64,000 nucleotides of DNA, from positions 1-64,000 of the forward strand of contig DAMALH010000018.1 in the NCBI GenBank assembly GCA_032000125.1, in the 5' to 3' direction. Origin of the DNA: Dryocola sp032000125 (GTDB lineage Bacteria > Pseudomonadota > Gammaproteobacteria > Enterobacterales > Enterobacteriaceae). Shown piece by piece: positions 24,351 to 32,581 of the stretch (positions within the stretch are counted from its first letter, which is position 1; every line of letters begins with the position of its first letter). The notes below the pieces were generated by a model. The model was not told the DNA's origin, did no database searches, and saw only the letters and a program-made list of their open reading frames with translations. The position numbers were made by a program, and so were the translations under genes.

Positions 24351-26014
24351 TTTTTGCGCTCTTTAGCACACACGCCTTTGCAGGCCTGTTCGACAATCAG
24401 GGGAAAACGCAGTTTGTTCCCGTCGATCGGGCGTTTGCTTTTGATTTCCAGCAGTCCGGGGACCAGCTCAACCTGAACTGGCAGATCGAGCCCGGCTACT
24501 ATCTTTATCGCCAGCAAATCAAACTCAACCCGTCGCAGGCCACCCTGGCGCCGCTGGAACTGCCGAAAGGGGTCTTACATGAAGATGAGTTCTACGGCAA
24601 AACCGAGATTTATACCGGGCAGTTGGATCTACCGCTGAGGGTGCGAACCGCAGCCCAGGGTGCAACGCTTAGCGTAACGTACCAGGGCTGCGCCGAAGCC
24701 GGATTTTGCTATCCGCCGGAGACGCGAGTGGTGCCGCTGAGCGCGGTTACGTCCTCATCACTCGCCACGGAGCAAAGTCGGCCAGACAATACCAATCCTA
24801 CGCAACTGCCCTTCTCTGCGCTCTGGGCATTGCTGATCGGCATTGGTATCGCCTTTACGCCTTGCGTACTGCCAATGTACCCGCTGATTTCCGGCATCGT
24901 GCTGGGGGGTAAGCAGCGTTTATCCACCGCACGCGCCCTGCTGCTGACCTTTATCTACGTTCAGGGGATGGCGCTCACCTATACCGCTCTGGGGCTCGTG
25001 GTCGCCGCTGCCGGATTAAAATTTCAGGCCGCGCTGCAGCATCCTTACGTGCTGATCGGTCTGTCAGGGCTGTTTGTGCTGCTCGCGGCCTCCATGTTCG
25101 GGCTATTCACGCTGCAGCTACCCTCTTCGCTACAGACACGCCTTACCCTGGCGAGCAATCGCCAGCAGGGCGGTTCGGCTGGCGGCGTCTTTGCTATGGG
25201 GGCGCTTGCAGGACTGATTTGCTCGCCCTGCACTACCGCACCTCTTAGCGCCATCCTGCTTTATATCGCCCAAAGCGGGAACATATGGCTTGGCGGCGGC
25301 ACGCTGTACCTTTACGCGCTGGGCATGGGCCTGCCGCTGATGCTTATTACCGTCTTCGGCAACCGCCTGCTGCCCAAAAGCGGGCCGTGGATGGAAACGG
25401 TCAAAATCGCTTTCGGCTTTGTGATCCTCGCCCTGCCTGTATTCCTGCTTGAACGTATAGTGGGAGATGTCTGGGGAGCGCGCCTGTGGGCGCTGCTGGG
25501 TCTGGCATTCTTTAGCTGGGCGTTTATCACCAGCCTCAATGCGAAACCATCATGGATGCGCATCCTGCAGATGGCGCTGCTGGGCGCCGCGCTTGTGTGT
25601 GCAAGGCCGCTGCAGGACTGGGCTTTTGGTAGTGCGATAACCGCCAGCCAGCCGCACCTGAATTTTACGCGTATTGCCAACGTCAAACAGCTTGACCAGG
25701 CGCTTAACGCTGCAAAAGGTAAACCGGTAATGCTCGATCTCTATGCTGACTGGTGCGTGGCCTGTAAAGAGTTCGAAAAATACACTTTTAGCGATCCACA
25801 GGTACAAAAACAGCTCTCAGGTACGGTATTGTTGCAGGCGGACGTCACCGCCAACAATGCGGAAGACGTGGCGCTGTTAAAAGACCTGAACGTTTTAGGC
25901 CTGCCGACGATTCTGTTCTTTGATGCCGAAGGACGCGAGCAGCCCGCCGCTCGCGTCACCGGCTTTATGAACGCTGGCGACTTTGGCACGCATTTGCGCG
26001 ATCGCGCGCAGTAA
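24326..26014 (+). CDS. dsbD: Thiol:disulfide interchange protein DsbD
   Basis: Carries reducing power from cytoplasmic thioredoxin across the inner membrane to DsbC, DsbG and CcmG. The 562-aa protein has a signal peptide (about 1-19), an N-terminal immunoglobulin-like domain with C122 and C128 (GCAEAGFCYPP), eight transmembrane helices with membrane cysteines in FTPCVLPMYP (C180) and LICSPCTTAP, and a C-terminal thioredoxin-like domain with DWCVACKEF. All six redox cysteines are present. Confidence 0.97.
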   Translation: MALRILTLIFALFSTHAFAGLFDNQGKTQFVPVDRAFAFDFQQSGDQLNLNWQIEPGYYLYRQQIKLNPSQATLAPLELPKGVLHEDEFYGKTEIYTGQLDLPLRVRTAAQGATLSVTYQGCAEAGFCYPPETRVVPLSAVTSSSLATEQSRPDNTNPTQLPFSALWALLIGIGIAFTPCVLPMYPLISGIVLGGKQRLSTARALLLTFIYVQGMALTYTALGLVVAAAGLKFQAALQHPYVLIGLSGLFVLLAASMFGLFTLQLPSSLQTRLTLASNRQQGGSAGGVFAMGALAGLICSPCTTAPLSAILLYIAQSGNIWLGGGTLYLYALGMGLPLMLITVFGNRLLPKSGPWMETVKIAFGFVILALPVFLLERIVGDVWGARLWALLGLAFFSWAFITSLNAKPSWMRILQMALLGAALVCARPLQDWAFGSAITASQPHLNFTRIANVKQLDQALNAAKGKPVMLDLYADWCVACKEFEKYTFSDPQVQKQLSGTVLLQADVTANNAEDVALLKDLNVLGLPTILFFDAEGREQPAARVTGFMNAGDFGTHLRDRAQ

Positions 26015-26060
26015 ACAACACTAATGTGGGATAACCCGTTGAATAACGGAGGAGAAAACC

Positions 26061-26636
26061 GTGCAACGCGAAGATGTACTTGAGCACGCCCTGCACGTCC
26101 TTGAACGTGAAGGCATGGCCAACGCTACCCTTGAGATGGTAGCGAATGAAGCAGACCACCCGCTCCAGGAACTCCAGCAATTCTGGCCAGACAGTGAAGC
26201 CCTGCGCTATGACGCTCTGCGCTATCTGAGCCAGCAGGTCGATGTCTGGCGCCGCCAGCTGATGCTCGACGAAGAGCTGACGCTTGAGCAAAAGCTCCTG
26301 AAACGCTACCAGGCCCTGACGGAGTGTGTCAGCAACCAGCGCTACCCCGGCTGCCTGTTTATCGCCGCCTGCACGTTTTATCCGGACGCCTCGCACCCTA
26401 TTCACCAGCTTGCGGACCAGCAGAAAAAAGCCGCCTGGGAATACACGCACGAACTGCTCACGCAGCTTGAGGTGGACGATCCAACGATGGTTGCTCACCA
26501 AATGGAGCTGGTACTGGAAGGCTGCCTGAGCAAGCTGCTGGTAAAACGCAGCCAGGCCGATATCGATACCGCTCGCCGCCTGGCAGAGGATATTTTGCGC
26601 TTCGCCCAGTGCCGCAAAGGCGGTGCTTTAACCTAA
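26061..26636 (+). CDS. yjdC: TetR-family regulator YjdC
   Basis: A 191-aa TetR-type DNA-binding protein, same length as E. coli YjdC. The N-terminal helix-turn-helix (about residues 5-48) is followed by the conserved ALRYLSQQVDVWRRQLMLDEE and RYPGCLFIAACTFYPD. The position directly after dsbD is conserved. Targets are not known to me. The last 4 nt overlap the convergent LysE-family gene. Confidence 0.93.
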   Translation: MQREDVLEHALHVLEREGMANATLEMVANEADHPLQELQQFWPDSEALRYDALRYLSQQVDVWRRQLMLDEELTLEQKLLKRYQALTECVSNQRYPGCLFIAACTFYPDASHPIHQLADQQKKAAWEYTHELLTQLEVDDPTMVAHQMELVLEGCLSKLLVKRSQADIDTARRLAEDILRFAQCRKGGALT

Positions 26637-27223
26637 CCGAGCATTCCTGCCCAGGCAGAGATAAACAGACACAGCGCCATTAACCGCTGAAAACGCACCA
26701 TCGCCACGGTGGTGCGAAACAGTCTGTTCACCGCCTTCCCAAGCCACGCCCAGCACATCAGACAGGCTACTGAAATAAGCAAAAACCATAGCGCCATCAG
26801 CGTGATGTCCCGCATCGCATGCTCTCCCTTAGGCGCAAACAGGCTAACCACCGCCAGCGCCATCATCCACGTCTTCGGGTTTATCACCTGTAAAGCCGCC
26901 GCCGCACGAGCGGTAAAACGCGTGTGCGCTTTGGTGGATAAATTTGCCGCCGGGGCGCGAAATAATTGCCAGCTCATCCAGCTCAGCCACAACACGCCTG
27001 CCAGACTCATGATCTGACGCACCAGCGGATACCGGCGCAACAGTTCACCCGCACCGGCTCCGGAAATCAGCACAATGGCGCTCGCTGCCAGGCAGGCACC
27101 GAACAAAGCGGGCAGCGTCGCTTTCACGCCATAGTGCTGGCTATTGGAAAGAATAAGGATATTGGTCGGCCCCGGCGTTATCGAGGCGACAAATGCGAAT
27201 AACAAAAACGGCATCAGATCCAC
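26633..27223 (-). CDS. LysE/RhtB-family amino-acid exporter
   Basis: A 196-aa inner-membrane protein with five to six transmembrane helices. The N-terminal FVASITPGPTNILILSNSQHYG is the LysE/RhtB signature, and NPKTWMMALAVVSLF is also typical. It probably exports an amino acid or metabolite; the substrate is unknown. GTG at 27221-27223 is the start because AAGGAG lies 6-7 nt upstream; an ATG three codons later is possible. It follows an AraC-type regulator on the same strand and shares an upstream motif with it. Confidence 0.88.
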   Translation of the reverse strand: MDLMPFLLFAFVASITPGPTNILILSNSQHYGVKATLPALFGACLAASAIVLISGAGAGELLRRYPLVRQIMSLAGVLWLSWMSWQLFRAPAANLSTKAHTRFTARAAAALQVINPKTWMMALAVVSLFAPKGEHAMRDITLMALWFLLISVACLMCWAWLGKAVNRLFRTTVAMVRFQRLMALCLFISAWAGMLG

Positions 27224-27259
27224 GGGGAACTCCTTTTTATCAGAGCCCTGACTGTGCCG

Positions 27260-28105
27260 CTATTTTATGGAAACGTCTGGAAGGTTTGTGCACAATCTGC
27301 GGTAATGCGCGGGCGTCAACCGATACGCGCGCTGGAACCAACGCCCTAAATGGCTCTGGTCGGCAAACCCTAACGCCGCCGCGACAATCGCAGGCTGCTC
27401 GCCTTTAGCCAGCATCGCCCTTGCGCGCGCAAGCCGCAGTTGGATAAGCCAGGCATGGGGCGCCATGTGAAATTCTCTTTTAAAACAGCGGGAAAGCGTA
27501 AACCTGTCCGTTGCCGTTTCACGTGCCAGATCCGACAAACCGATATTTTCACCAATGTGGGCATGGAGATAATCCCGGGCCCGGTTTGCAATCGCCGTAC
27601 TTTGCACCCGTGATGAAAGGCGCTTTCGCCACTGACAATGTTCTGTAAGCTGGCCTAAAAGACTATCCATCGTGTTTTGCTGCACAATCCGCATTTCTTC
27701 GCTGTGCAGGGCATGAAAAGTGCTGCCAATAGCGCGGACAAGCTGCGGCTCGCGCGCAATAGTACGGGAAAAATGCAGCGAGTAGCTGGAGGGCACATTT
27801 TCAAACAGCCCCTGAAGCGTGCGGGTTAACCATTGCTCTTCAAGGTAGAAGGTCAGGTAGGTAAATCCCCCGGCAACCGGCGCATCGCCGTCATGAATCT
27901 CTCCTGGCTCAAGCAGGAAAACGTCTCCGGGCGTGCTGCGGTGTTTTTCACGGCGGCAGTGAAACTGCTGCGTGCCCGCAAGCGTAATGCCGACCAGATA
28001 GCTGTCATGCCAGTGGGGATCGTACGCATGCCCTTCAAAGTGGGCCCGAATGGTCTCGATGCCCGTGTCGCCATGCTGATGTAGTTCCAGCCAGTCTTCC
28101 GCCAT
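27260..28105 (-). CDS. AraC-family regulator of the adjacent exporter
   Basis: The 281-aa protein has an N-terminal cupin sensing domain (about 15-110, with HWHDSYLVGITLAGTQQFHCR and PGDVFLLEPGEIHDGD) and a C-terminal double helix-turn-helix AraC domain (about 180-275, with IGLSDLARETATDRFTLSRCFK and ALGFADQSHLGRWFQRAY). Start ATG 28103-28105 is decided by a strong AGGAGGTGAT immediately upstream, not by the longer open frame. Regulators of this architecture often control a neighbouring LysE exporter. The last codons contain the exporter's copy of the 17-bp motif. Confidence 0.88.
   Translation of the reverse strand: MAEDWLELHQHGDTGIETIRAHFEGHAYDPHWHDSYLVGITLAGTQQFHCRREKHRSTPGDVFLLEPGEIHDGDAPVAGGFTYLTFYLEEQWLTRTLQGLFENVPSSYSLHFSRTIAREPQLVRAIGSTFHALHSEEMRIVQQNTMDSLLGQLTEHCQWRKRLSSRVQSTAIANRARDYLHAHIGENIGLSDLARETATDRFTLSRCFKREFHMAPHAWLIQLRLARARAMLAKGEQPAIVAAALGFADQSHLGRWFQRAYRLTPAHYRRLCTNLPDVSIK
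27276..27292 (-). promoter_or_regulatory. Putative operator, exporter copy
   Basis: TGCACAAACCTTCCAGA on the minus strand, 53-69 bp before the exporter start codon. It matches the copy upstream of the regulator gene at 16 of 17 bases and at nearly the same distance. It lies inside the 3' end of the regulator gene. Confidence 0.55.
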
Positions 28106-28154
28106 ATCACCTCCTGCATCCAGCCTGCCAGCATGCACGGCGGCTGGCAAAATT

Positions 28155-28171
28155 TCTGGAAGATTTGTGCA
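28155..28171 (-). promoter_or_regulatory. Putative operator, regulator copy
   Basis: TGCACAAATCTTCCAGA on the minus strand, 50-66 bp before the AraC-family gene start. Two near-identical 17-mers at matching positions before two same-strand genes suggest an autoregulated operator; recognition by this AraC protein is inferred. Confidence 0.55.
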
Positions 28172-28288
28172 GCATAGCCGCAAAAAAGGTCAATTGCGGC
28201 TCAGATTGACGCAAAGTTAAGCGATTGAGCGCTTTTTCCTGAAATATCATTGACGCCTAAAAGCCTTTACGGTTTAATGCGCCCCGTT

Positions 28289-28364
28289 GCCCGGATAGCT
28301 CAGTCGGTAGAGCAGGGGATTGAAAATCCCCGTGTCCTTGGTTCGATTCCGAGTCCGGGCACCA
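28289..28364 (+). tRNA. pheU: tRNA-Phe (GAA)
   Basis: Complete 76-nt cloverleaf beginning GCCCGGA and ending TCCGGGCACCA. The anticodon arm GGGGA-TTGAAAA-TCCCC gives anticodon GAA, and the T-loop GGTTCGATTCC is canonical. CCA is encoded. In E. coli pheU lies beside yjdC, as here, and is a well-known integration site. I saw no second copy of its 3' end in the window. Confidence 0.98.
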
Positions 28365-28375
28365 CTCTTTAAAGA

Positions 28376-28400
28376 AACCAGCCTACGGGCTGGTTTTTTG
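28376..28400 (+). terminator. Terminator of tRNA-Phe
   Basis: Stem AACCAGCC / GGCTGGTT with loop TACG followed by TTTTG, 11 bp after the tRNA 3' end. Confidence 0.92.
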
Positions 28401-28582
28401 CTTTCTGGGCTACGCTCAATGACGGTAACGAACCCGCATCCCTTCCGCCTGTATCCTTTTGACGCGGTGCTACAACGCAATGCTATTCACGCCGGTATAA
28501 GCCACATAAGCAAAAGATAACGGGTATGATGCCTGCTTATCAGGATGACGTTACTTCTCTTAACGCCACTCAGACGATACCG

Positions 28583-28888
28583 TCATTTTCCGCCAATCCG
28601 CTCATGCCTTCTCTGCGTATCATCTAAATGCTCATACATAGCCGTCGAGGCAGCAGCATTCCCGCTCAAAATAGCATCGAGTATCTTTTTATGCAGCGGC
28701 AGCGACACTTCATAGTTCTCGCTGGGATCGGGGTTGGTTAACCTCATCGACATTAGCATTGTGGTACGTATCGCATAGGCAATCGGCAGTAAAAACTGAT
28801 TTTGAGAGGCTTCCAGAATGGCGGTATGGAACTCGAGGTCGGCGCTGATAAATTGTTCCACGTTCCCTTTAGCGGCCGGGTTTCGCAT
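28583..28888 (-). pseudogene. Remnant of a GntR/FadR-type regulator (FCD domain only)
   Basis: The 101-residue frame matches only the C-terminal half of an FCD ligand-binding domain: ADLEFHTAILEASQNQFLLPIAYAIRT, then LHKKILDAILSGNAAASTAMYEHLDDTQRRH. Such regulators are about 220-250 aa and begin with a winged helix, which is absent: upstream on this strand runs straight into the yghU leader. This looks like a 5'-truncated gene left next to tRNA-Phe. A functional short protein is unlikely as there is no DNA-binding part and no good ribosome site. Confidence 0.75.
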
Positions 28889-28981
28889 TTCTGGCCCTTT
28901 CGCCGTCCCCCTCTTCCCTCCTGCTACACTTCAGAGTCATTATCTCTCTTCCTATTGCTCATCAGAAGGCAGGTCAACAGC

Positions 28982-29827
28982 ATGTCCGAAAACACTTACC
29001 AACCGCCAAAAGTCTGGGCCTGGCATAAGTCAGACGCAGGACAGTTTTCTAACATCAACCGCCCGATTGCCGGGCCAACCCATGAGAAAGCGCTGCCGCT
29101 GGGCAGGCACCCGCTCCAGCTTTATTCGCTGGGCACGCCTAACGGTCAGAAGGTTACGATTCTTCTGGAAGAGCTGTTAGCGCTCGGCGTAAGCGGAGCG
29201 GAATATGATGCCCATCTGATACGTATCGGCGAAGGGGAACAGTTCTCCAGCGGCTTTGTCGGGGTAAATCCAAACTCCAAAATCCCGGCGCTGCTGGATA
29301 ACTCAGCCACGCCGCCGATTCGCGTATTTGAATCCGGTTCTATCCTGCTTTATCTGGCAGAAAAATTCGGCCATTTCCTGCCTAAAGATATTGCAGCCCG
29401 TACCGAAACGCTGAACTGGCTGTTCTGGTTGCAGGGTTCCGCGCCCTACCTTGGCGGTGGATTCGGTCATTTCTATCACTATGCGCCGCTGAAAATCGAA
29501 TATGCCATCAACCGCTTTGCCATGGAAACGAAACGCCAGCTCGACGTGCTTGACCGCCAGCTTGCAAACCATCGCTTTATCGCAGGCGACGACTATACCC
29601 TTGCCGATATCGCCATCTGGCCGTGGTACGGCGCGCTGGCAAAGGGCGGCCTGTACGACTCTGCCGAATTCCTCGATATCGCTTCGTACAAAAACTTTAA
29701 CCGCTGGGCTGATGAAGTAGCGAATCGCCCCGCGGTGAAGCGCGGGCGTATTGTCAATCGCACCTGGGGTGATGAGCAACTGCCTGAACGCCATAACGCC
29801 TCGGATTTTGACGCCTTTACGCTATAA
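28982..29827 (+). CDS. yghU: Glutathione S-transferase-like disulfide-bond reductase YghU
   Basis: A Nu-class GST that reduces disulfide substrates using two glutathiones. The 281-aa protein has an N-terminal extension (EKALPLGRHPLQLYSLGTPNGQKVT) typical of YghU/YfcG, a thioredoxin fold with NPNSKIPAL and FESGSILLYLAEKFG, and an alpha-helical C-terminal domain (AGDDYTLADIAIWPW). The start is ATG 28982; the frame is open upstream but that part lies over the pseudogene. In E. coli yghU is elsewhere on the chromosome. Confidence 0.94.
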   Translation: MSENTYQPPKVWAWHKSDAGQFSNINRPIAGPTHEKALPLGRHPLQLYSLGTPNGQKVTILLEELLALGVSGAEYDAHLIRIGEGEQFSSGFVGVNPNSKIPALLDNSATPPIRVFESGSILLYLAEKFGHFLPKDIAARTETLNWLFWLQGSAPYLGGGFGHFYHYAPLKIEYAINRFAMETKRQLDVLDRQLANHRFIAGDDYTLADIAIWPWYGALAKGGLYDSAEFLDIASYKNFNRWADEVANRPAVKRGRIVNRTWGDEQLPERHNASDFDAFTL

Positions 29828-29842
29828 CCTTCCTGCACAAAT

Positions 29843-29865
29843 TAACCCGGCGCTCTGCCGGGTTA
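29843..29865 (+). terminator. Hairpin after yghU
   Basis: Perfect 9-bp stem TAACCCGGC / GCCGGGTTA with loop GCTCT, 15 bp after the yghU stop. No clear T-run. Confidence 0.55.
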
Positions 29866-29897
29866 CCGCCGGTTAAATATCACGCCCCCGCTTAACA

Positions 29898-29916
29898 AAT
29901 GATAATTATTTGCATT
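29898..29916 (+). promoter_or_regulatory. Fur box upstream of sitABCD
   Basis: AATGATAATTATTTGCATT resembles the 19-bp Fur consensus GATAATGATAATCATTATC, especially at ATGATAATTATT. It lies directly before the MntR box, the same order of metal operators known for sitABCD in Salmonella and E. coli. Confidence 0.7.
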
Positions 29917-29917
29917 T

Positions 29918-29939
29918 AAACATAGCTACGGCTATGTTT
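29918..29939 (+). promoter_or_regulatory. MntR box upstream of sitABCD
   Basis: Perfect palindrome AAACATAGC-TACG-GCTATGTTT, equal to the enterobacterial MntR consensus. It should give manganese-dependent repression of sitABCD. Confidence 0.9.
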
Positions 29940-29955
29940 TATAGCAATTGCTATA
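29940..29955 (+). promoter_or_regulatory. Second MntR-like palindrome
   Basis: TATAGC-AATT-GCTATA immediately follows the MntR box and keeps its ATAGC-N4-GCTAT core. Centres of the two palindromes are 19 bp apart, about two helical turns, so two MntR dimers could bind on similar faces. Confidence 0.55.
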
Positions 29956-29990
29956 TTTGCTTACTTATCAGACGAACCAGAGGGGAAGGT

Positions 29991-30911
29991 ATGTTCGGGA
30001 AAACAGCGGTGAACAGAAAAATCTTGCTAGCGGGCGTGATGACGACGTTGTTGCTTACTTCAATCCAGTCGTGGGCGCAGGAAAAATTTAAAGTGGTAAC
30101 TACCTTTACCATTATCGCAGATATGGCCAAAAACGTGGCGGGCGAGGCGGCAGACGTTGAGTCCATTACCAAACCCGGCGCCGAGATCCATGAATATCAG
30201 CCAACGCCCGGTGATATCCGTCGTGCACAGGGCGCGCAGCTTATTTTGGCTAACGGCCTGAATCTGGAGCTGTGGTTCCAGAAATTTTATCAGCACCTTT
30301 CCGGCGTGCCGGAAGTGGTAGTTTCAACAGGCATCACGCCGACCGGTATTACCGAAGGTCCCTATAACGGCAAACCGAATCCGCACGCCTGGATGTCGCC
30401 AAAAAATGCGATCGTCTATGTGGATAATATCCGCGATGCTTTGAGCCATTACGATCCGCAAAATGCCGCGATCTATGCCAAAAATGCCGAGGCCTACAAG
30501 CAAAAAATCCAGCAAACCCTGGAACCACTGCGTAACGAGCTAAACCAAATTCCTGAAGACAAACGCTGGCTGGTAACAAGCGAAGGCGCGTTTTCCTACC
30601 TTGCCAATGATTACGGTCTGAAAGAGCTTTATCTGTGGCCGATCAACGCCGACCAGCAGGGCACCCCGCAGCAGGTTCGCAAAGTAATAGACGCTATCCG
30701 CAAAAACAATATTCCGGCCATATTCAGCGAAAGCACCATTTCTGATAAGCCAGCCCGCCAGGTGGCACGCGAATCCGGTTCCCGTTACGGCGGCGTGCTG
30801 TACGTGGATTCCCTGAGCGCGGCAGATGGCCCGGTTCCCACTTATTTAGATTTACTGCGCGTCACCACCAGCACCATTGTCAGCGGCATTACCGAAGGAG
30901 CAAAAAAATGA
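29991..30911 (+). CDS. sitA: Manganese/iron ABC transporter substrate-binding protein
   Basis: Periplasmic metal-binding protein of the cluster A-I family. The 306-aa protein has a signal peptide (about 1-30, ending SIQSWA-Q). Metal ligands are recognisable: the His in EIHEYQPTPGDI, the His in NPHAWMSPKNAI, the Glu in LVTSEGAFSYLAND and the Asp in YVDSLS. ATG 29991 follows GGGGAAGG; GTG 30009 (MNRKILLAG) is an alternative. First gene of sitABCD under Fur and MntR boxes. Confidence 0.94.
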   Translation: MFGKTAVNRKILLAGVMTTLLLTSIQSWAQEKFKVVTTFTIIADMAKNVAGEAADVESITKPGAEIHEYQPTPGDIRRAQGAQLILANGLNLELWFQKFYQHLSGVPEVVVSTGITPTGITEGPYNGKPNPHAWMSPKNAIVYVDNIRDALSHYDPQNAAIYAKNAEAYKQKIQQTLEPLRNELNQIPEDKRWLVTSEGAFSYLANDYGLKELYLWPINADQQGTPQQVRKVIDAIRKNNIPAIFSESTISDKPARQVARESGSRYGGVLYVDSLSAADGPVPTYLDLLRVTTSTIVSGITEGAKK

Positions 30912-31720
30912 TCTCCGGCATTTCCGTGCAGGATGCGAGCGTAACCTACCGCAACGGCCATACTGCCCTGCGCGATGCGACGTTTCGGATCCCAACCGGC
31001 AGCATTGCGGCACTGGTCGGGGTTAATGGCTCCGGCAAGTCCACGTTGTTCAAAGCCATTATGGGTTTTGTTCACCTGGCAAAAGGCAGCATCTCCATTT
31101 TAGGTATGCCGACTAAACAAGCGCTGCGTCAGAATCTGGTTTCCTACGTGCCCCAGTCCGAAGAGGTGGACTGGTCTTTTCCGGTTCTGGTGGAAGACGT
31201 CGTAATGATGGGTCGCTACGGACACATGGGCATGCTGCGCATTCCCGGCAAGGCCGACAAAGACGCCGTCGACCATGCGCTTGCTCGCGTTGGCATGAGC
31301 GATTTCCGCCATCGTCAGATTGGCGAGCTTTCCGGCGGACAGAAAAAGCGCGTCTTTTTAGCCCGCGCCATCGCCCAGAACGGCCAGGTGATCTTGCTGG
31401 ACGAGCCGTTCACCGGGGTGGATGTCAAAACCGAAGAGCAAATTATCAACCTGCTGCGCGAGCTGCGCGAAGAAGGCCGCACTATGCTTGTCGCCACCCA
31501 CAACCTTGGCGCAGTGACCGACTACTGCGATCACACCGTGCTGGTAAAAGGCACCGTGCTCGCCTGTGGCCCAACTCGTGAAACTTTTACCCAGGAAAAC
31601 CTTGAAATCGCCTTCAGCGGCGTGCTGCGGCACATCACGCTAACCGGCCAGGAAACCAGTGTGGTAACGGACGACGAGCGCCCGTTTATTCGCGCTGTCG
31701 GACAGATAAAAGGAGACTAG
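30908..31720 (+). CDS. sitB: Manganese/iron ABC transporter ATP-binding protein
   Basis: Cytoplasmic ATPase of SitABCD. The 270-aa protein has Walker A GVNGSGKST, Q-loop YVPQSEEVDW, signature LSGGQKKRV and Walker B VILLDEPF. It overlaps sitA by ATGA, implying translational coupling. Confidence 0.95.
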   Translation: MISGISVQDASVTYRNGHTALRDATFRIPTGSIAALVGVNGSGKSTLFKAIMGFVHLAKGSISILGMPTKQALRQNLVSYVPQSEEVDWSFPVLVEDVVMMGRYGHMGMLRIPGKADKDAVDHALARVGMSDFRHRQIGELSGGQKKRVFLARAIAQNGQVILLDEPFTGVDVKTEEQIINLLRELREEGRTMLVATHNLGAVTDYCDHTVLVKGTVLACGPTRETFTQENLEIAFSGVLRHITLTGQETSVVTDDERPFIRAVGQIKGD

Positions 31721-31723
31721 CCG

Positions 31724-32581
31724 ATGGGTATTTTGCTGGAGCCGTTCGCTTATAGCTATATGTACAACGCCATCTGGGTATCGGCGCTGGTCGGCGGCGT
31801 GTGTGCGTTCCTGTCCTGTTATCTGATGCTTAAAGGCTGGTCGCTGATCGGCGATGCGCTCTCGCACTCCATCGTGCCGGGCGTGGCGGGGGCCTATATG
31901 CTTGGCCTGCCCTTTTCTATCGGCGCGTTCTTTTCCGGCGGACTGGCGGCGGGGGTCATGCTGTTTTTAAATCAGCGTACGCGCCTGCGGGAAGACGCCA
32001 TTATCGGGCTTATCTTCTCCTCGTTCTTCGGCCTTGGGCTGTTTATGGTTTCGCTTAACCCAACGTCGGTGAATATCCAGACCATAGTGCTGGGCAATAT
32101 TTTGGCTATCGCCCCTTTTGATATCGTCCAGCTCGCGGTGATTGGCTTCGTTTCTCTGGCAATTCTATTGGTGAAATGGAAAGACCTGATGGTGACCTTT
32201 TTTGATGAAAACCATGCCCGCTCGATTGGCCTGAATCCCACGCTGCTAAAGGGGCTGTTTTTCACTTTGCTTTCGGTCACCACCGTTGCCGCGCTGCAAA
32301 CCGTCGGCGCGTTTCTGGTGATTTGTATGGTGGTCACGCCGGGCGCAACCGCTTATCTGCTGAGCGACCGCTTCCCCAAACTGCTGATGATTTCCGTGGC
32401 GCTGGGCAGCGTGACCAGCGCGGTCGGCACTTATATCAGCTATTTTCTCGACGGCGCAACGGGGGGCATTATCGTCGTGCTGCAAACCATTTTATTCCTG
32501 ATTACCTTCGTCTTTGCCCCGAAACATGGCCTGCTGGCAAACCGTAAACGCGCGCGCCTGGCGCGAGGAGTAGCCCTTTGA
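31724..32581 (+). CDS. sitC: Manganese/iron ABC transporter permease
   Basis: ABC-3 family membrane protein, 285 aa, with about eight transmembrane helices. The segment LSCYLMLKGWSLIGDALSHSIVPGV, shared with SitD and other metal permeases, is near the N-terminus. It starts 3 nt after sitB, with AGGAG upstream. Confidence 0.94.
   Translation: MGILLEPFAYSYMYNAIWVSALVGGVCAFLSCYLMLKGWSLIGDALSHSIVPGVAGAYMLGLPFSIGAFFSGGLAAGVMLFLNQRTRLREDAIIGLIFSSFFGLGLFMVSLNPTSVNIQTIVLGNILAIAPFDIVQLAVIGFVSLAILLVKWKDLMVTFFDENHARSIGLNPTLLKGLFFTLLSVTTVAALQTVGAFLVICMVVTPGATAYLLSDRFPKLLMISVALGSVTSAVGTYISYFLDGATGGIIVVLQTILFLITFVFAPKHGLLANRKRARLARGVAL

Noticed and set aside
28365..28582. Possible attachment site or integrated element after tRNA-Phe
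   Set aside because: No direct repeat of the tRNA 3' end was found elsewhere in the window and no integrase gene is present.
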